A stretch of DNA of 40,371 nucleotides from CAZSCF01 sp964636505 (GTDB lineage Bacteria; Patescibacteriota; Minisyncoccia; Moranbacterales; UBA2206). Location: NCBI GenBank assembly GCA_964636505.1, contig CAZWRY010000008.1, positions 1 to 40,371 on the forward strand, in the 5' to 3' direction. Below the pieces are notes generated by a model, which ran no database searches, had not been told where the DNA came from, and saw nothing but the letters and a program-made list of their open reading frames with translations. The position numbers and the translations under genes are program-made. This document shows positions 24,981-31,691 of the stretch, piece after piece. Each line of letters opens with the position of its first letter. The first letter of the stretch is position 1.

Positions 24981-25418
24981 ATGAAAAAGGAGGATGGTTT
25001 TATTTATTCAATGCGAATATTCTTTAGTTTTTTGGTAGTTTTCTTTTTTGTAATATCTTTTTTTGAAGCGGTCGGTTCCGGGTGGAAACCATTGACTGCG
25101 GAAGAAACAAAGAAATTTCTTCGCGAAGTTAATAGGGAGGACAGGATTTTGTTCTCCGAAAAGGAAGGGTTGATGTCAGTTCGGGTAATTTTCGGGTTGC
25201 CCAGCCGTCAGAAGCCAACACTGTTCTGGTTGGTCAGGATGACCAAGGCGGTTCCATCTTCATCAGAAGAGGAAGAGTTGTTTGTGAAAAAAAACTTCTA
25301 TGGATTCGGTCGGTTTTATTTATACGATGAGTCCGCTGATGAAGGGGAAAACGTACCATTCTTTTTTGATGAAGATGAAAATCTTCTCAAAAAAAAAGAA
25401 ACAACAATATTAATTTAA
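24981..25418 (+). CDS. Hypothetical membrane-anchored protein in its own transcription unit
   Basis: A 145-residue protein with one N-terminal hydrophobic helix (about 11-30) and an acidic, mostly polar remainder with no family I recognise. Acidic runs occur at about 95-99 (SSSEEEEL) and 116-133. A strong GGGAGGT (24969-24975) precedes the ATG at ideal spacing, unusual in this window where most genes lack a Shine-Dalgarno. It has a dedicated promoter with operator upstream and a strong terminator downstream, so it is a self-contained, probably regulated and well-expressed unit. It may be an acquired gene. Confidence 0.75.
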   Translation: MKKEDGFIYSMRIFFSFLVVFFFVISFFEAVGSGWKPLTAEETKKFLREVNREDRILFSEKEGLMSVRVIFGLPSRQKPTLFWLVRMTKAVPSSSEEEELFVKKNFYGFGRFYLYDESADEGENVPFFFDEDENLLKKKETTILI

Positions 25419-25420
25419 GA

Positions 25421-25457
25421 AAAAGCCATCCAGGTGGAACATCACCGGATGGCTTTT
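25421..25457 (+). terminator. Strong hairpin terminator
   Basis: An 11-base-pair stem (AAAAGCCATCC with GGATGGCTTTT) plus an inner GGTG/CACC helix (25433-25436 with 25443-25446), closing a 6-base loop. It has A and T tracts on both sides, so it could also stop transcription coming leftward from the tRNA. Confidence 0.88.
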
Positions 25458-25464
25458 ACAATTG

Positions 25465-25537
25465 AGCCGTCTATCGGGATTGAACCGATGACCTGCGCGT
25501 TACGAATGCGCCGCTCTACCAACTGAGCTAAGACGGC
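25465..25537 (-). tRNA. tRNA-Thr (anticodon CGT)
   Basis: The complement folds as a full cloverleaf: acceptor GCCGTCT/AGACGGC (7 pairs), D arm GCTC/GAGC, anticodon loop TTCGTAA with anticodon CGT (reads ACG, Thr), and T arm ATCGG/CCGAT with loop TTCAATC. The CCA end is not encoded (TCAATTG follows the acceptor stem). One oddity is that the last anticodon-stem pair (31-39) is A-C, a mismatch. It is the only gene in the window transcribed leftward. Confidence 0.93.
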
Positions 25538-25577
25538 ATTATGTTTTTAATTTGATGTGGGCTAGTGCAAAATAGTT

Positions 25578-25624
25578 GGCTCCCTGCCTGCCGGCAGGCA
25601 GGTACCATTGAGCTACTTCGGCCT
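25578..25624 (-). pseudogene. tRNA 5'-half remnant split by a 20-base palindrome
   Basis: Read on the complement, GGCCGAAGTAGCTCAATGGTA (21 bases, here 25603-25623) is a convincing tRNA 5' acceptor strand and D arm. It is interrupted by the perfect palindrome at 25583-25602, after which GAGCC (25578-25582) would complete the D stem. No anticodon stem of quality, T arm or 3' acceptor strand follows before the tRNA-Thr gene, so this appears to be a broken tRNA. Confidence 0.5.
25583..25602. repeat. Perfect 20-base GC-rich palindrome (CTGCCGGCAG core)
   Basis: CCTGCCTGCC followed by its exact reverse complement. A related palindrome with the same CTGCCGGCAG core lies at 28860-28877. It is far more GC-rich than its surroundings. 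Confidence 0.85.
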
Positions 25625-25671
25625 AAATTAATATTTCAATAATAAAGTAAAATCAATAAGTTTTCAAATAT

Positions 25672-25700
25672 TTGTTTTGCTTGGATTTTTTTGCTATAAT
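25672..25700 (+). promoter_or_regulatory. Promoter giving a probable leaderless lipoprotein mRNA
   Basis: TTGTTT (25672-25677), a 17-base spacer, then perfect TATAAT (25695-25700). The ATG at 25708 is only 7 bases past the -10, so the transcript should start at or next to the A of the start codon. Confidence 0.65.
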
Positions 25701-25707
25701 TTTCAAT

Positions 25708-26766
25708 ATGAAAAAGATTATAAACATACTAACATTAGTGGTTTTAGCTGTGTTTGTTTCTGGATGTTCCTTAGGAGGTTCCGGAACAGCAAAAATCAAA
25801 ACAACCGGCAGTATTTGGAAATCAACTGATGGTGGTAAAACCTGGACCGTGAAAAACAAAACGGCCAGCAAAAACAATTCCGGTATTGCAGATGCCAACA
25901 TCTTGGCTGTTGCCATTAATCCGTATGATTCTAATAATGTTTTGTTTGGGACCAAAAATAACGGAATAATCAGAACTTCTGACGGAGGAGAAACGCTGGA
26001 AACTACAAAGTTTGTTTCGGAAAAGGTTTACGGTCTGGCCTTTGATCTTTCAGATGGGCGGATAATTTATGCCAGCGGAGTTTGGGATAAAAGAGGAAAA
26101 ATTTGGAAATCAACTGACGGCGGAGAAAATTGGACTGAGATTTTTACATCTGCTTCGGAAGGGCCGTTGGTGATAAGTTTGAATGTTGATAAAAAGAATT
26201 CCAATATAATTTATGCATCGACAAGCGATAATCAAGTTTTGAAAAGCACGGATGCAGGAGGTTCTTGGAAAAATATTTTTCAAGCTCCTTCACCTGTTTT
26301 ACAAGTGGCCATAGATGGAAATAATAGCAATCTATTGTATTTCAATGTCCAGCAAAACGGCATTTATCGCAGCCGGGATGGCGGACTCGGTGTGGAAAAC
26401 ATTACCCAAGAAATTTCCAAAGTATCCAAGGGTAGCAATAGTTTTAACTTTCTGGAAACCGATCCTAATAATTCTGGTTGGGTATATGCGGCGGGTGCGG
26501 TCGGAATACTCAGAAGCAAAGACAATGGAGCAACTTGGGAAAAAATAAATACTTTGGATGATCCGCAAACTTTCCCGGTGGCTTCCGTGGCGATTAAAAA
26601 AGGAAATTCCAGCGAAATTGTCTATGGCGCAGCCAGAGCAGTTTATAAATCAGATAACCAGGGCGCGAATTGGACACCCTTTCAATTGGCCGATACCAAG
26701 CCGGTAAAAGTTTTGAAATATAGCCTGACTGATCCGCAATTAATTTATTTGGGAACGAGTAAATAG
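25708..26766 (+). CDS. Lipoprotein with BNR / sortilin-like beta-propeller repeats
   Basis: A 352-residue exported lipoprotein. The signal peptide ends with lipobox VSGC (C20). The rest consists of about seven repeats with the Asp-box motif (S-x-D-G-G-x-T-W): KSTDGGKTW, RTSDGGETL, KSTDGGENW, KSTDAGGSW, RSRDGGLGV, RSKDNGATW and KSDNQGANW. Such repeats form beta-propellers in sialidase-like, VPS10 and Ycf48-type proteins. Enzymatic residues of sialidases are not evident, so a binding or assembly role at the cell surface is more likely. I start at the ATG at 25708; the in-frame TTG at 25672 lies in the promoter. Confidence 0.88.
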   Translation: MKKIINILTLVVLAVFVSGCSLGGSGTAKIKTTGSIWKSTDGGKTWTVKNKTASKNNSGIADANILAVAINPYDSNNVLFGTKNNGIIRTSDGGETLETTKFVSEKVYGLAFDLSDGRIIYASGVWDKRGKIWKSTDGGENWTEIFTSASEGPLVISLNVDKKNSNIIYASTSDNQVLKSTDAGGSWKNIFQAPSPVLQVAIDGNNSNLLYFNVQQNGIYRSRDGGLGVENITQEISKVSKGSNSFNFLETDPNNSGWVYAAGAVGILRSKDNGATWEKINTLDDPQTFPVASVAIKKGNSSEIVYGAARAVYKSDNQGANWTPFQLADTKPVKVLKYSLTDPQLIYLGTSK

Positions 26767-26787
26767 GGTTGCGTTGCAATGAAAACT

Positions 26788-26917
26788 CGGCAAAAATATT
26801 TTATTTTTCGGGTCGCATGGCCCTTCACTTTTTAATTCAAGTTAAATACGAGCCGAAAAATAATAATAAGTACTATAATAAATAAACGAGAGTCTGCTAA
26901 AGAAAATATTTTTGCCG
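26788..26917. repeat. Nested inverted repeats upstream of frr
   Basis: Outer arms of 15 bases, CGGCAAAAATATTTT (26788-26802) and its exact reverse complement (26903-26917), enclose inner arms of 11 bases, TTATTTTTCGG (26801-26811) and CCGAAAAATAA (26853-26863). A small GGGTC/GGCCC hairpin (26810-26823) lies in between. A TATAAT at 26874-26879 could be a -10 for frr. Confidence 0.7.
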
Positions 26918-26965
26918 ATTTTTCATTAGAACATGCTTTAAATTTTTAAAATTATAGTTAACAAT

Positions 26966-27523
26966 ATGATTAAAGAAATCATTGAAAAACAAAAGCCCGA
27001 GATTGAAAAATCGCTGGAACATTTTAAGGAAGAACTAAACCAATTGCGAACAGGACGAGCTTCAGCTGCTCTTGTGGAAAATTTATTAGTTGATTATTAT
27101 GGAGCTAAGTCGCCATTAAAACAAGTGGCCAGCATTACTATTCCGGAGCCCAGAACAATAACAATTGCGCCGTGGGATAAAGATAATTTAGTGAATATTG
27201 AAAAAGCTATCAGGGAATCACAATTAAACCTTAATCCCAACAATGATGGACAAGTTGTGAGAATTAATATTCCGCCTTTAACTGAAGACAGAAGAAAGGA
27301 GCTCATAAAAGTTCTCAACCAAAAAGCGGAGGGGGCCAGAATTGCCATTCGCAAACACAGAGAAGAGGCTTGGGAAGAAATTCAAAAAGAGGAAAAAGAA
27401 GGCAAAATAGGCGAAGATGACAAGTTTGCCGGCAAAGATAAATTGCAAGAAGTGGTGGATGAATATAATGCAAAAATAGAAGATATTCGTGCTAAGAAGG
27501 AGCAGGATATCCTGACCGTGTAA
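26966..27523 (+). CDS. frr: Ribosome recycling factor
   Basis: Splits the post-termination ribosome together with EF-G. The 185-residue protein is full length. Typical segments are LRTGRASAALVENLLVDYYG, ITIPEPRTITIAPWDK, the INIPPLTEDRRKELIK segment and ARIAIRKHREEAWEEI. It is followed 24 bases later by rseP, a common bacterial pairing. Confidence 0.97.
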   Translation: MIKEIIEKQKPEIEKSLEHFKEELNQLRTGRASAALVENLLVDYYGAKSPLKQVASITIPEPRTITIAPWDKDNLVNIEKAIRESQLNLNPNNDGQVVRINIPPLTEDRRKELIKVLNQKAEGARIAIRKHREEAWEEIQKEEKEGKIGEDDKFAGKDKLQEVVDEYNAKIEDIRAKKEQDILTV

Positions 27524-27547
27524 TTTTTAAGGCGGAAAAAAGAAAAT

Positions 27548-28675
27548 ATGACGATAATAATAATTTTAGTTTTCATTTTAATCCTAGGTGTTCTTATTTT
27601 TTCTCACGAATTGGGACATTTTTTGGTTGCCAGAAGAAACGGGATAAAAGCCAGCGAGTTTGGTTTCGGCTTTCCTCCCAGAATAGTTGGATTTTTTAAG
27701 GCAAATGGCAAATGGAAATTTGTCTGGGGCAATAGAGAAGTGGAAGCAGGAGATACTGTCTATTCAATAAATTGGATACCGATGGGCGGTTTTGTGAAAA
27801 TCAAAGGCGAAAATGGCGAAGGCAAGAATGAAAAGGACAGCTTTGCCTCCAAAAAACCTTGGACGCGAGTCAAAGTTTTAGCTGCCGGAGTGGTGATGAA
27901 TTTTATTTTAGCTTGGTTTTTGTACTCAGTTGGCTATATAGTTGGCAATCCGGAGGCAGTAGAGAACGGTGAAAGCATTCAAATTATCAATGTAGTAGAA
28001 AAATCTCCGGCCAGTTCAATGGGTCTAAAGCCTGGAGACGAAATTTTCAAAACACAAACACTTCCTAATGGAAGTACGCTTCAAATAAGCAATGTTGAAG
28101 ATGTGCAAAATTATGTTAGCAGCTTTAAAGGCCAGGAAGTGAATCTAAAAATAAAAAGAGGCAAAGAAACATTGGATTTAAGTGGTGTTCCAAGGGTTAA
28201 TGCTCCCGAGGGTCAAGGAAGCCTGGGGATTGAATTGGCGCAAGTGTCCATTGTAAAATATCCTTGGTATCAAGCTCCTTGGCTTGGACTTCTAAAGCTT
28301 AAAGATGTTTTTTTGGCTATTTTTGTTATCCTTTTTGAAGCGCTAAAAAGCTTAGTTATGTGGAAAACGCCGGCTGGTTTGGAAATTGCCGGGCCGGTTA
28401 AAATTTTCAATCTTACAGGCGATTTTGTGCGTTTGGGATATGTCTATGTGATTCAATTTGCGGCACTCTTAAGTGTTAACCTGGGAATCATGAACGCTTT
28501 GCCGATCCCAGCATTGGATGGCGGAAGGATTTTGTTTATAATAATTGAAAAAATCAAAGGAAGCCCGGTGAAGGAAAAAACCGAACAACTTCTTCACGGC
28601 GTTGGCTTTTTTATTTTGATTATGCTGATGATTTTTATCATCACTCGTGAACTTTTGGCGATGTTTTGGAAATAG
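27548..28675 (+). CDS. rseP: Site-2-type intramembrane zinc metalloprotease RseP/RasP
   Basis: Membrane protease of the M50 family that cuts anti-sigma factors or signal peptide remnants within the membrane. The zinc motif HELGH is at residues 20-24 in the first helix. One PDZ domain spans about 130-210. The second catalytic motif NALPIPALDGG has D324. The length of 375 is typical for one-PDZ forms. It lies next to frr and upstream of mreB. Confidence 0.95.
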   Translation: MTIIIILVFILILGVLIFSHELGHFLVARRNGIKASEFGFGFPPRIVGFFKANGKWKFVWGNREVEAGDTVYSINWIPMGGFVKIKGENGEGKNEKDSFASKKPWTRVKVLAAGVVMNFILAWFLYSVGYIVGNPEAVENGESIQIINVVEKSPASSMGLKPGDEIFKTQTLPNGSTLQISNVEDVQNYVSSFKGQEVNLKIKRGKETLDLSGVPRVNAPEGQGSLGIELAQVSIVKYPWYQAPWLGLLKLKDVFLAIFVILFEALKSLVMWKTPAGLEIAGPVKIFNLTGDFVRLGYVYVIQFAALLSVNLGIMNALPIPALDGGRILFIIIEKIKGSPVKEKTEQLLHGVGFFILIMLMIFIITRELLAMFWK

Positions 28676-28705
28676 TTGACAAAATTTGTCTTGCATTCAT
28701 ACGAA

Positions 28706-28747
28706 AGACCCTTTTAAGCTACTGTTTGAAAGGGTCTAAATTTTTTA
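28706..28747 (+). terminator. Hairpin terminator after rseP
   Basis: AGACCCTTTT (28706-28715) pairs with GAAAGGGTCT (28728-28737, one T-G pair) around a 12-base loop, followed by AAATTTTTTA. Confidence 0.75.
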
Positions 28748-28778
28748 TCAAAGTTATTAAAGGTTTTTACGTCATCTT

Positions 28779-28807
28779 TTGACAATTAGGTCGCAAAAAT
28801 GTATCAT
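28779..28807 (+). promoter_or_regulatory. Near-consensus promoter for mreB
   Basis: TTGACA (28779-28784), a 17-base spacer, TATCAT (28802-28807). The predicted start at about 28814 leaves an untranslated leader of about 180 bases before the preferred mreB ATG. The 321 bases between rseP and mreB therefore hold a terminator, this promoter and a leader with a palindrome. Confidence 0.75.
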
Positions 28808-28859
28808 AGATAAGAAGAAAACAAGACAATTTTTGGTGAAAAATATCCGCCGAAGGAGT

Positions 28860-28877
28860 CTGTCTGCCGGCAGATAG
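28860..28877. repeat. Palindrome with CTGCCGGCAG core in the mreB leader
   Basis: TCTGCCGGCAGA (28863-28874) is a perfect 12-base palindrome, extending to 18 bases with one G-T pair. It shares its core with 25583-25602. It lies in the transcribed leader of mreB. Confidence 0.75.
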
Positions 28878-28996
28878 AGGTCAGTTTATATCCGAAAAAT
28901 AAAAAAACACTTTTAAAGCAATTATTGCGATTCTTTTTTTGTTTTACAAACTTGATGATAAAAATAAGAAAACTTTTTAAAAAATTAACCGGAAAA

Positions 28997-30037
28997 ATGT
29001 TTGGAAACTTTTCCAAAGATATTGGCATTGATTTGGGTACGGCTAATACGCTCGTTTATGTTAAAGGGCGCGGCATTATTATTAACGAACCTTCCGTAGT
29101 GGCGGTCAACAAAAAAACCGGACAAGTTTTGGCTATTGGCAAAGAAGCCAAAAAAATGGTTGGTAAAACGCCTGGACATATTGTGGCTACGCGGCCATTA
29201 GTGGATGGAGTAGTGAGTGATTTTGAGGTGACTGAACAAATGCTCAAATATTTTATTGATAAAGTTCACCATGGAAATTTTTCTTTTTTTTCTCGTCCAA
29301 GAATCATTGTGGGCATACCTTCAGATGTGACAGAAGTGGAAAAAAGGGCAGTGATTGACGCAACGATAAATGCTGGAGCCAGAGAAGCCTATCTTATTGA
29401 TGAGCCGATGGCAGCGGCTATCGGCGCCCGACTTCCGGTTCAGGAAGCGGCTGGAAATATGATAGTAGACATTGGCGGCGGCACAACGGATATCGCAGTT
29501 ATTTCTTTGGGCGGAGTAGTGGCTTCCAGAAACCTGCGAATTGCCGGGGATGAGATGAACGAAGACATCATTCGCTATTGCCGGGATAATTTTAATCTTT
29601 TAATTGGAGAAAAAACAGCCGAAGACATTAAAATTGCTATCGGTAGCGCCTATCCGCAAAAGGAAAAAATGCAAATGCCGGTAAGGGGGCGCGATCTGGT
29701 TTCGGGCTTACCGAAAGAAGTTACTTTAAATGATGAACATGTTCGTGAGGCACTTTCGCATTCAATTAAAATCATTGTCAACAATATCCGTACAACTATT
29801 GAAGAAACTCCACCGGAACTTTTGGCGGATATTATGCAAAGGGGAATAATTTTGGCTGGTGGGGGGAGCTTAATTCGAGGCTTAGATAAATTGGTGGCCG
29901 ATCAGGCTGAAATGCCGGTGCGGATGATGGAAGACCCACTTACGGCTGTCGTAAGAGGTGCCGGTATTGTTCTTGAAGATATTGAATCCTTGCGTGAAAT
30001 TCTAGTAGAAAACCAACACGAAGAATCCTATCGGTAA
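28997..30037 (+). CDS. mreB: Rod-shape-determining protein MreB (actin homologue)
   Basis: Filament-forming ATPase that guides lateral wall synthesis. Actin-fold motifs are clear: IGIDLGTANTLVY (phosphate 1), GIPSDVTEVEKRAV, DIGGGTTDIAVISLGG (phosphate 2) and LAGGGSLIRGLDKL (adenosine). From the ATG at 28997 it gives MFGNFSKDIGIDLG and 346 residues, the normal MreB start and length. An upstream in-frame ATG at 28955 would add 14 basic residues and cannot be excluded. It heads the mreBCD-mrdA cluster. Confidence 0.96.
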   Translation: MFGNFSKDIGIDLGTANTLVYVKGRGIIINEPSVVAVNKKTGQVLAIGKEAKKMVGKTPGHIVATRPLVDGVVSDFEVTEQMLKYFIDKVHHGNFSFFSRPRIIVGIPSDVTEVEKRAVIDATINAGAREAYLIDEPMAAAIGARLPVQEAAGNMIVDIGGGTTDIAVISLGGVVASRNLRIAGDEMNEDIIRYCRDNFNLLIGEKTAEDIKIAIGSAYPQKEKMQMPVRGRDLVSGLPKEVTLNDEHVREALSHSIKIIVNNIRTTIEETPPELLADIMQRGIILAGGGSLIRGLDKLVADQAEMPVRMMEDPLTAVVRGAGIVLEDIESLREILVENQHEESYR

Positions 30038-30172
30038 TTTTGGATTCTGAATTTTGAATTTAAAATCCCTGGCTGCGTTGCGAGCAAGCAAATCTTAATG
30101 ATTAAATGTTTTAAAATTAAAAAATTTAAAATTCATTCAAAATTCAAAATTTCTAATTCAAAATTTAGTTTT
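30038..30172. repeat. Two heptad arrays filling the mreB-mreC gap
   Basis: 30038-30065 holds four units of TTTGAAT type directly after the mreB stop. 30131-30172 holds six units, three of them exactly CAAAATT, ending 2 bases before the mreC start codon. The families are complementary in orientation. GCTGCGTTGCGAGCAAGC (30070-30087) lies between them. Confidence 0.75.
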
Positions 30173-30174
30173 TT

Positions 30175-30981
30175 ATGCCCAAGAAAATTTTTCTCAAACA
30201 GTTATTTAAAGTTTTTTTTATTTTAGCAATTTTTGCTCTTTTGGTTATTTGGAATCCTAAAAATTTTTTTAATCCTTTTCAAGAGGTCTTCACCAGGGTT
30301 AACTATGCTTTTCAAAAGAGCTTTTTTGTTATTGGTAATAATGTCAGCGGCCTTTTTGATTTTTTAGGTTCCATCTCGGAGCTTAAAGAAGAAAACAAAA
30401 TTTTAATAAAGGAAAATAATTCATTGACCTCCCAAATTGTGATATTGCGGGGAGAAAAAAAAGAAAACGAACTTTTGCGCGAGCAGCTTAATCTCTTGCC
30501 AAAAAATAAATTTAATTTGGAAAATGCTTTCGTTGTGGGTCAAGATCCGCAAAGATTTGGCAGCTGGATTATGATAGATAAAGGGAGTTCTTCCGGAGTT
30601 TCTGTTGGGATGCCTGTAATTGTTTCGGATGGAATATTAATTGGTAAAATAGAGGAAGCCAGCAGTGCGTTTTCCAGGGTGAGTTTATTAACCAATGCGA
30701 CCAGTGTAGTCAACGCCGTAGATTTAAATACAGAAGCCAAGGGTGTTTTGCGGGGAGAATACGGATTGGGGATACTTCTGGATTTGGTTTCCCAGGAGGA
30801 TGTTTTAAATAAAGGAGACGATGTTATTACCTCGGGCTTAGGCGGGGATATGCCACGCGGACTTTTTATTGGAAAAATCCAAGAAATTCACATTACAGCG
30901 GATAAACTTTTTCAGCAGGCTGTAATAATTCCCAGAGTAAAATATTCTGACTTGAGAGTTGTATCCGTTATTAAAAATTAA
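30175..30981 (+). CDS. mreC: Rod-shape-determining protein MreC
   Basis: Bitopic scaffold linking MreB to the elongation machinery. One N-terminal membrane helix (about 10-27), a coiled coil (about 66-108, ISELKEENKILIKENNSL), then the two beta-barrel domains (VVGQDPQRFGSWIMIDKGSS, GMPVIVSDGILIGKI, ITSGLGGDMPRGLFIGKI). The length of 268 is normal. Its position between mreB and mreD supports the call. Confidence 0.94.
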   Translation: MPKKIFLKQLFKVFFILAIFALLVIWNPKNFFNPFQEVFTRVNYAFQKSFFVIGNNVSGLFDFLGSISELKEENKILIKENNSLTSQIVILRGEKKENELLREQLNLLPKNKFNLENAFVVGQDPQRFGSWIMIDKGSSSGVSVGMPVIVSDGILIGKIEEASSAFSRVSLLTNATSVVNAVDLNTEAKGVLRGEYGLGILLDLVSQEDVLNKGDDVITSGLGGDMPRGLFIGKIQEIHITADKLFQQAVIIPRVKYSDLRVVSVIKN

Positions 30982-31023
30982 ATTCTCTCGAGTGGTAAAT
31001 AATAAAAAATAAAATCATATTTT

Positions 31024-31145
31024 AAAATTACAAATTCCAAATAAATTCAAAAATTTTAATATTTAAAATCAAAACATTTTTTATTTTTTGATTTTAATAA
31101 TTGTAATTTATTTGAAATTTGGGATTCTGAATTTTGAGTTTTTAA
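31024..31145. repeat. Long imperfect inverted repeat made of heptads before mreD
   Basis: 31024-31051 has four A-rich heptads and 31111-31145 has five T-rich heptads (TTTGAAA type). The two sets are near reverse complements: 31031-31047 matches 31105-31121 at 16 of 17 bases. An inner pair AAAATCAAAA/TTTTGATTTT tightens the hairpin. The right end overlaps the bases just before the mreD ATG. Confidence 0.7.
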
Positions 31146-31148
31146 TTT

Positions 31149-31682
31149 ATGCTTCAAAATATTTTCATTTTCATTGCTGTTTTGGCCGCGGCAGCTTTCC
31201 AGGTTTCTTTTTTGCCTCATTTTTTCTCTCCTCAAGTTGTTCCGGATATTCTTTTGGTAACTGTCATATTTGCTGCCGCCAAGGTGGATTTTTCAAAAAT
31301 TTTAGTCTGGGTCATATTAAGCGGAATTGTGCTGGATATGTCCTATTTTGCGCCTTTGGGCTTGAATGTGGTCGCTTTTCTGGCAGCAGCTTTTATTTCC
31401 AGTTTTTTGGCCAAAAGAGTGTTGGTTGTGCAAGGCGCTTTGAAATTTTTGACAATGTTCGGGCTGATGATCATCGGAACCTTTCTCAATGATTGGATAT
31501 TGGCTGCATTTGGAAAAATTATTACCGGTAGTAGCTCTGATTATTCTCTTGTTTTATTTTTTAACAAAGATATTTTTATTAGGGTTTTATTTAATTTGAT
31601 AACTTTTGCCGTGATTTATTGGCCGCTTAAAAAAATTAACGATTATCTTAATTTTTATTATTCCAGAACAAGAACTTTTTAA
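31149..31682 (+). CDS. mreD: Rod-shape-determining protein MreD
   Basis: A 177-residue membrane protein with five or six hydrophobic segments, the third member of the elongasome operon. The segment FLPHFFSPQVVPDILLVTVIFAA and the central LSGIVLDMSYFAPLGLNVVAFL match the MreD family pattern (P-D-L near the start, G-x-x-x-D around helix 3). Sequence conservation in MreD is low, so the call relies partly on position between mreC and mrdA. Confidence 0.88.
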   Translation: MLQNIFIFIAVLAAAAFQVSFLPHFFSPQVVPDILLVTVIFAAAKVDFSKILVWVILSGIVLDMSYFAPLGLNVVAFLAAAFISSFLAKRVLVVQGALKFLTMFGLMIIGTFLNDWILAAFGKIITGSSSDYSLVLFFNKDIFIRVLFNLITFAVIYWPLKKINDYLNFYYSRTRTF

Positions 31683-31691
31683 CGAATAAAT

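Noticed and set aside
24981..25418. Toxin of a toxin-antitoxin pair
   Set aside because: No partner gene, no toxin motif, and the protein is membrane-anchored with an acidic tail. Evidence is insufficient.
25672..25707. TTG start for the BNR lipoprotein
   Set aside because: It overlaps the promoter and spoils the lipoprotein signal peptide, which begins cleanly at 25708.
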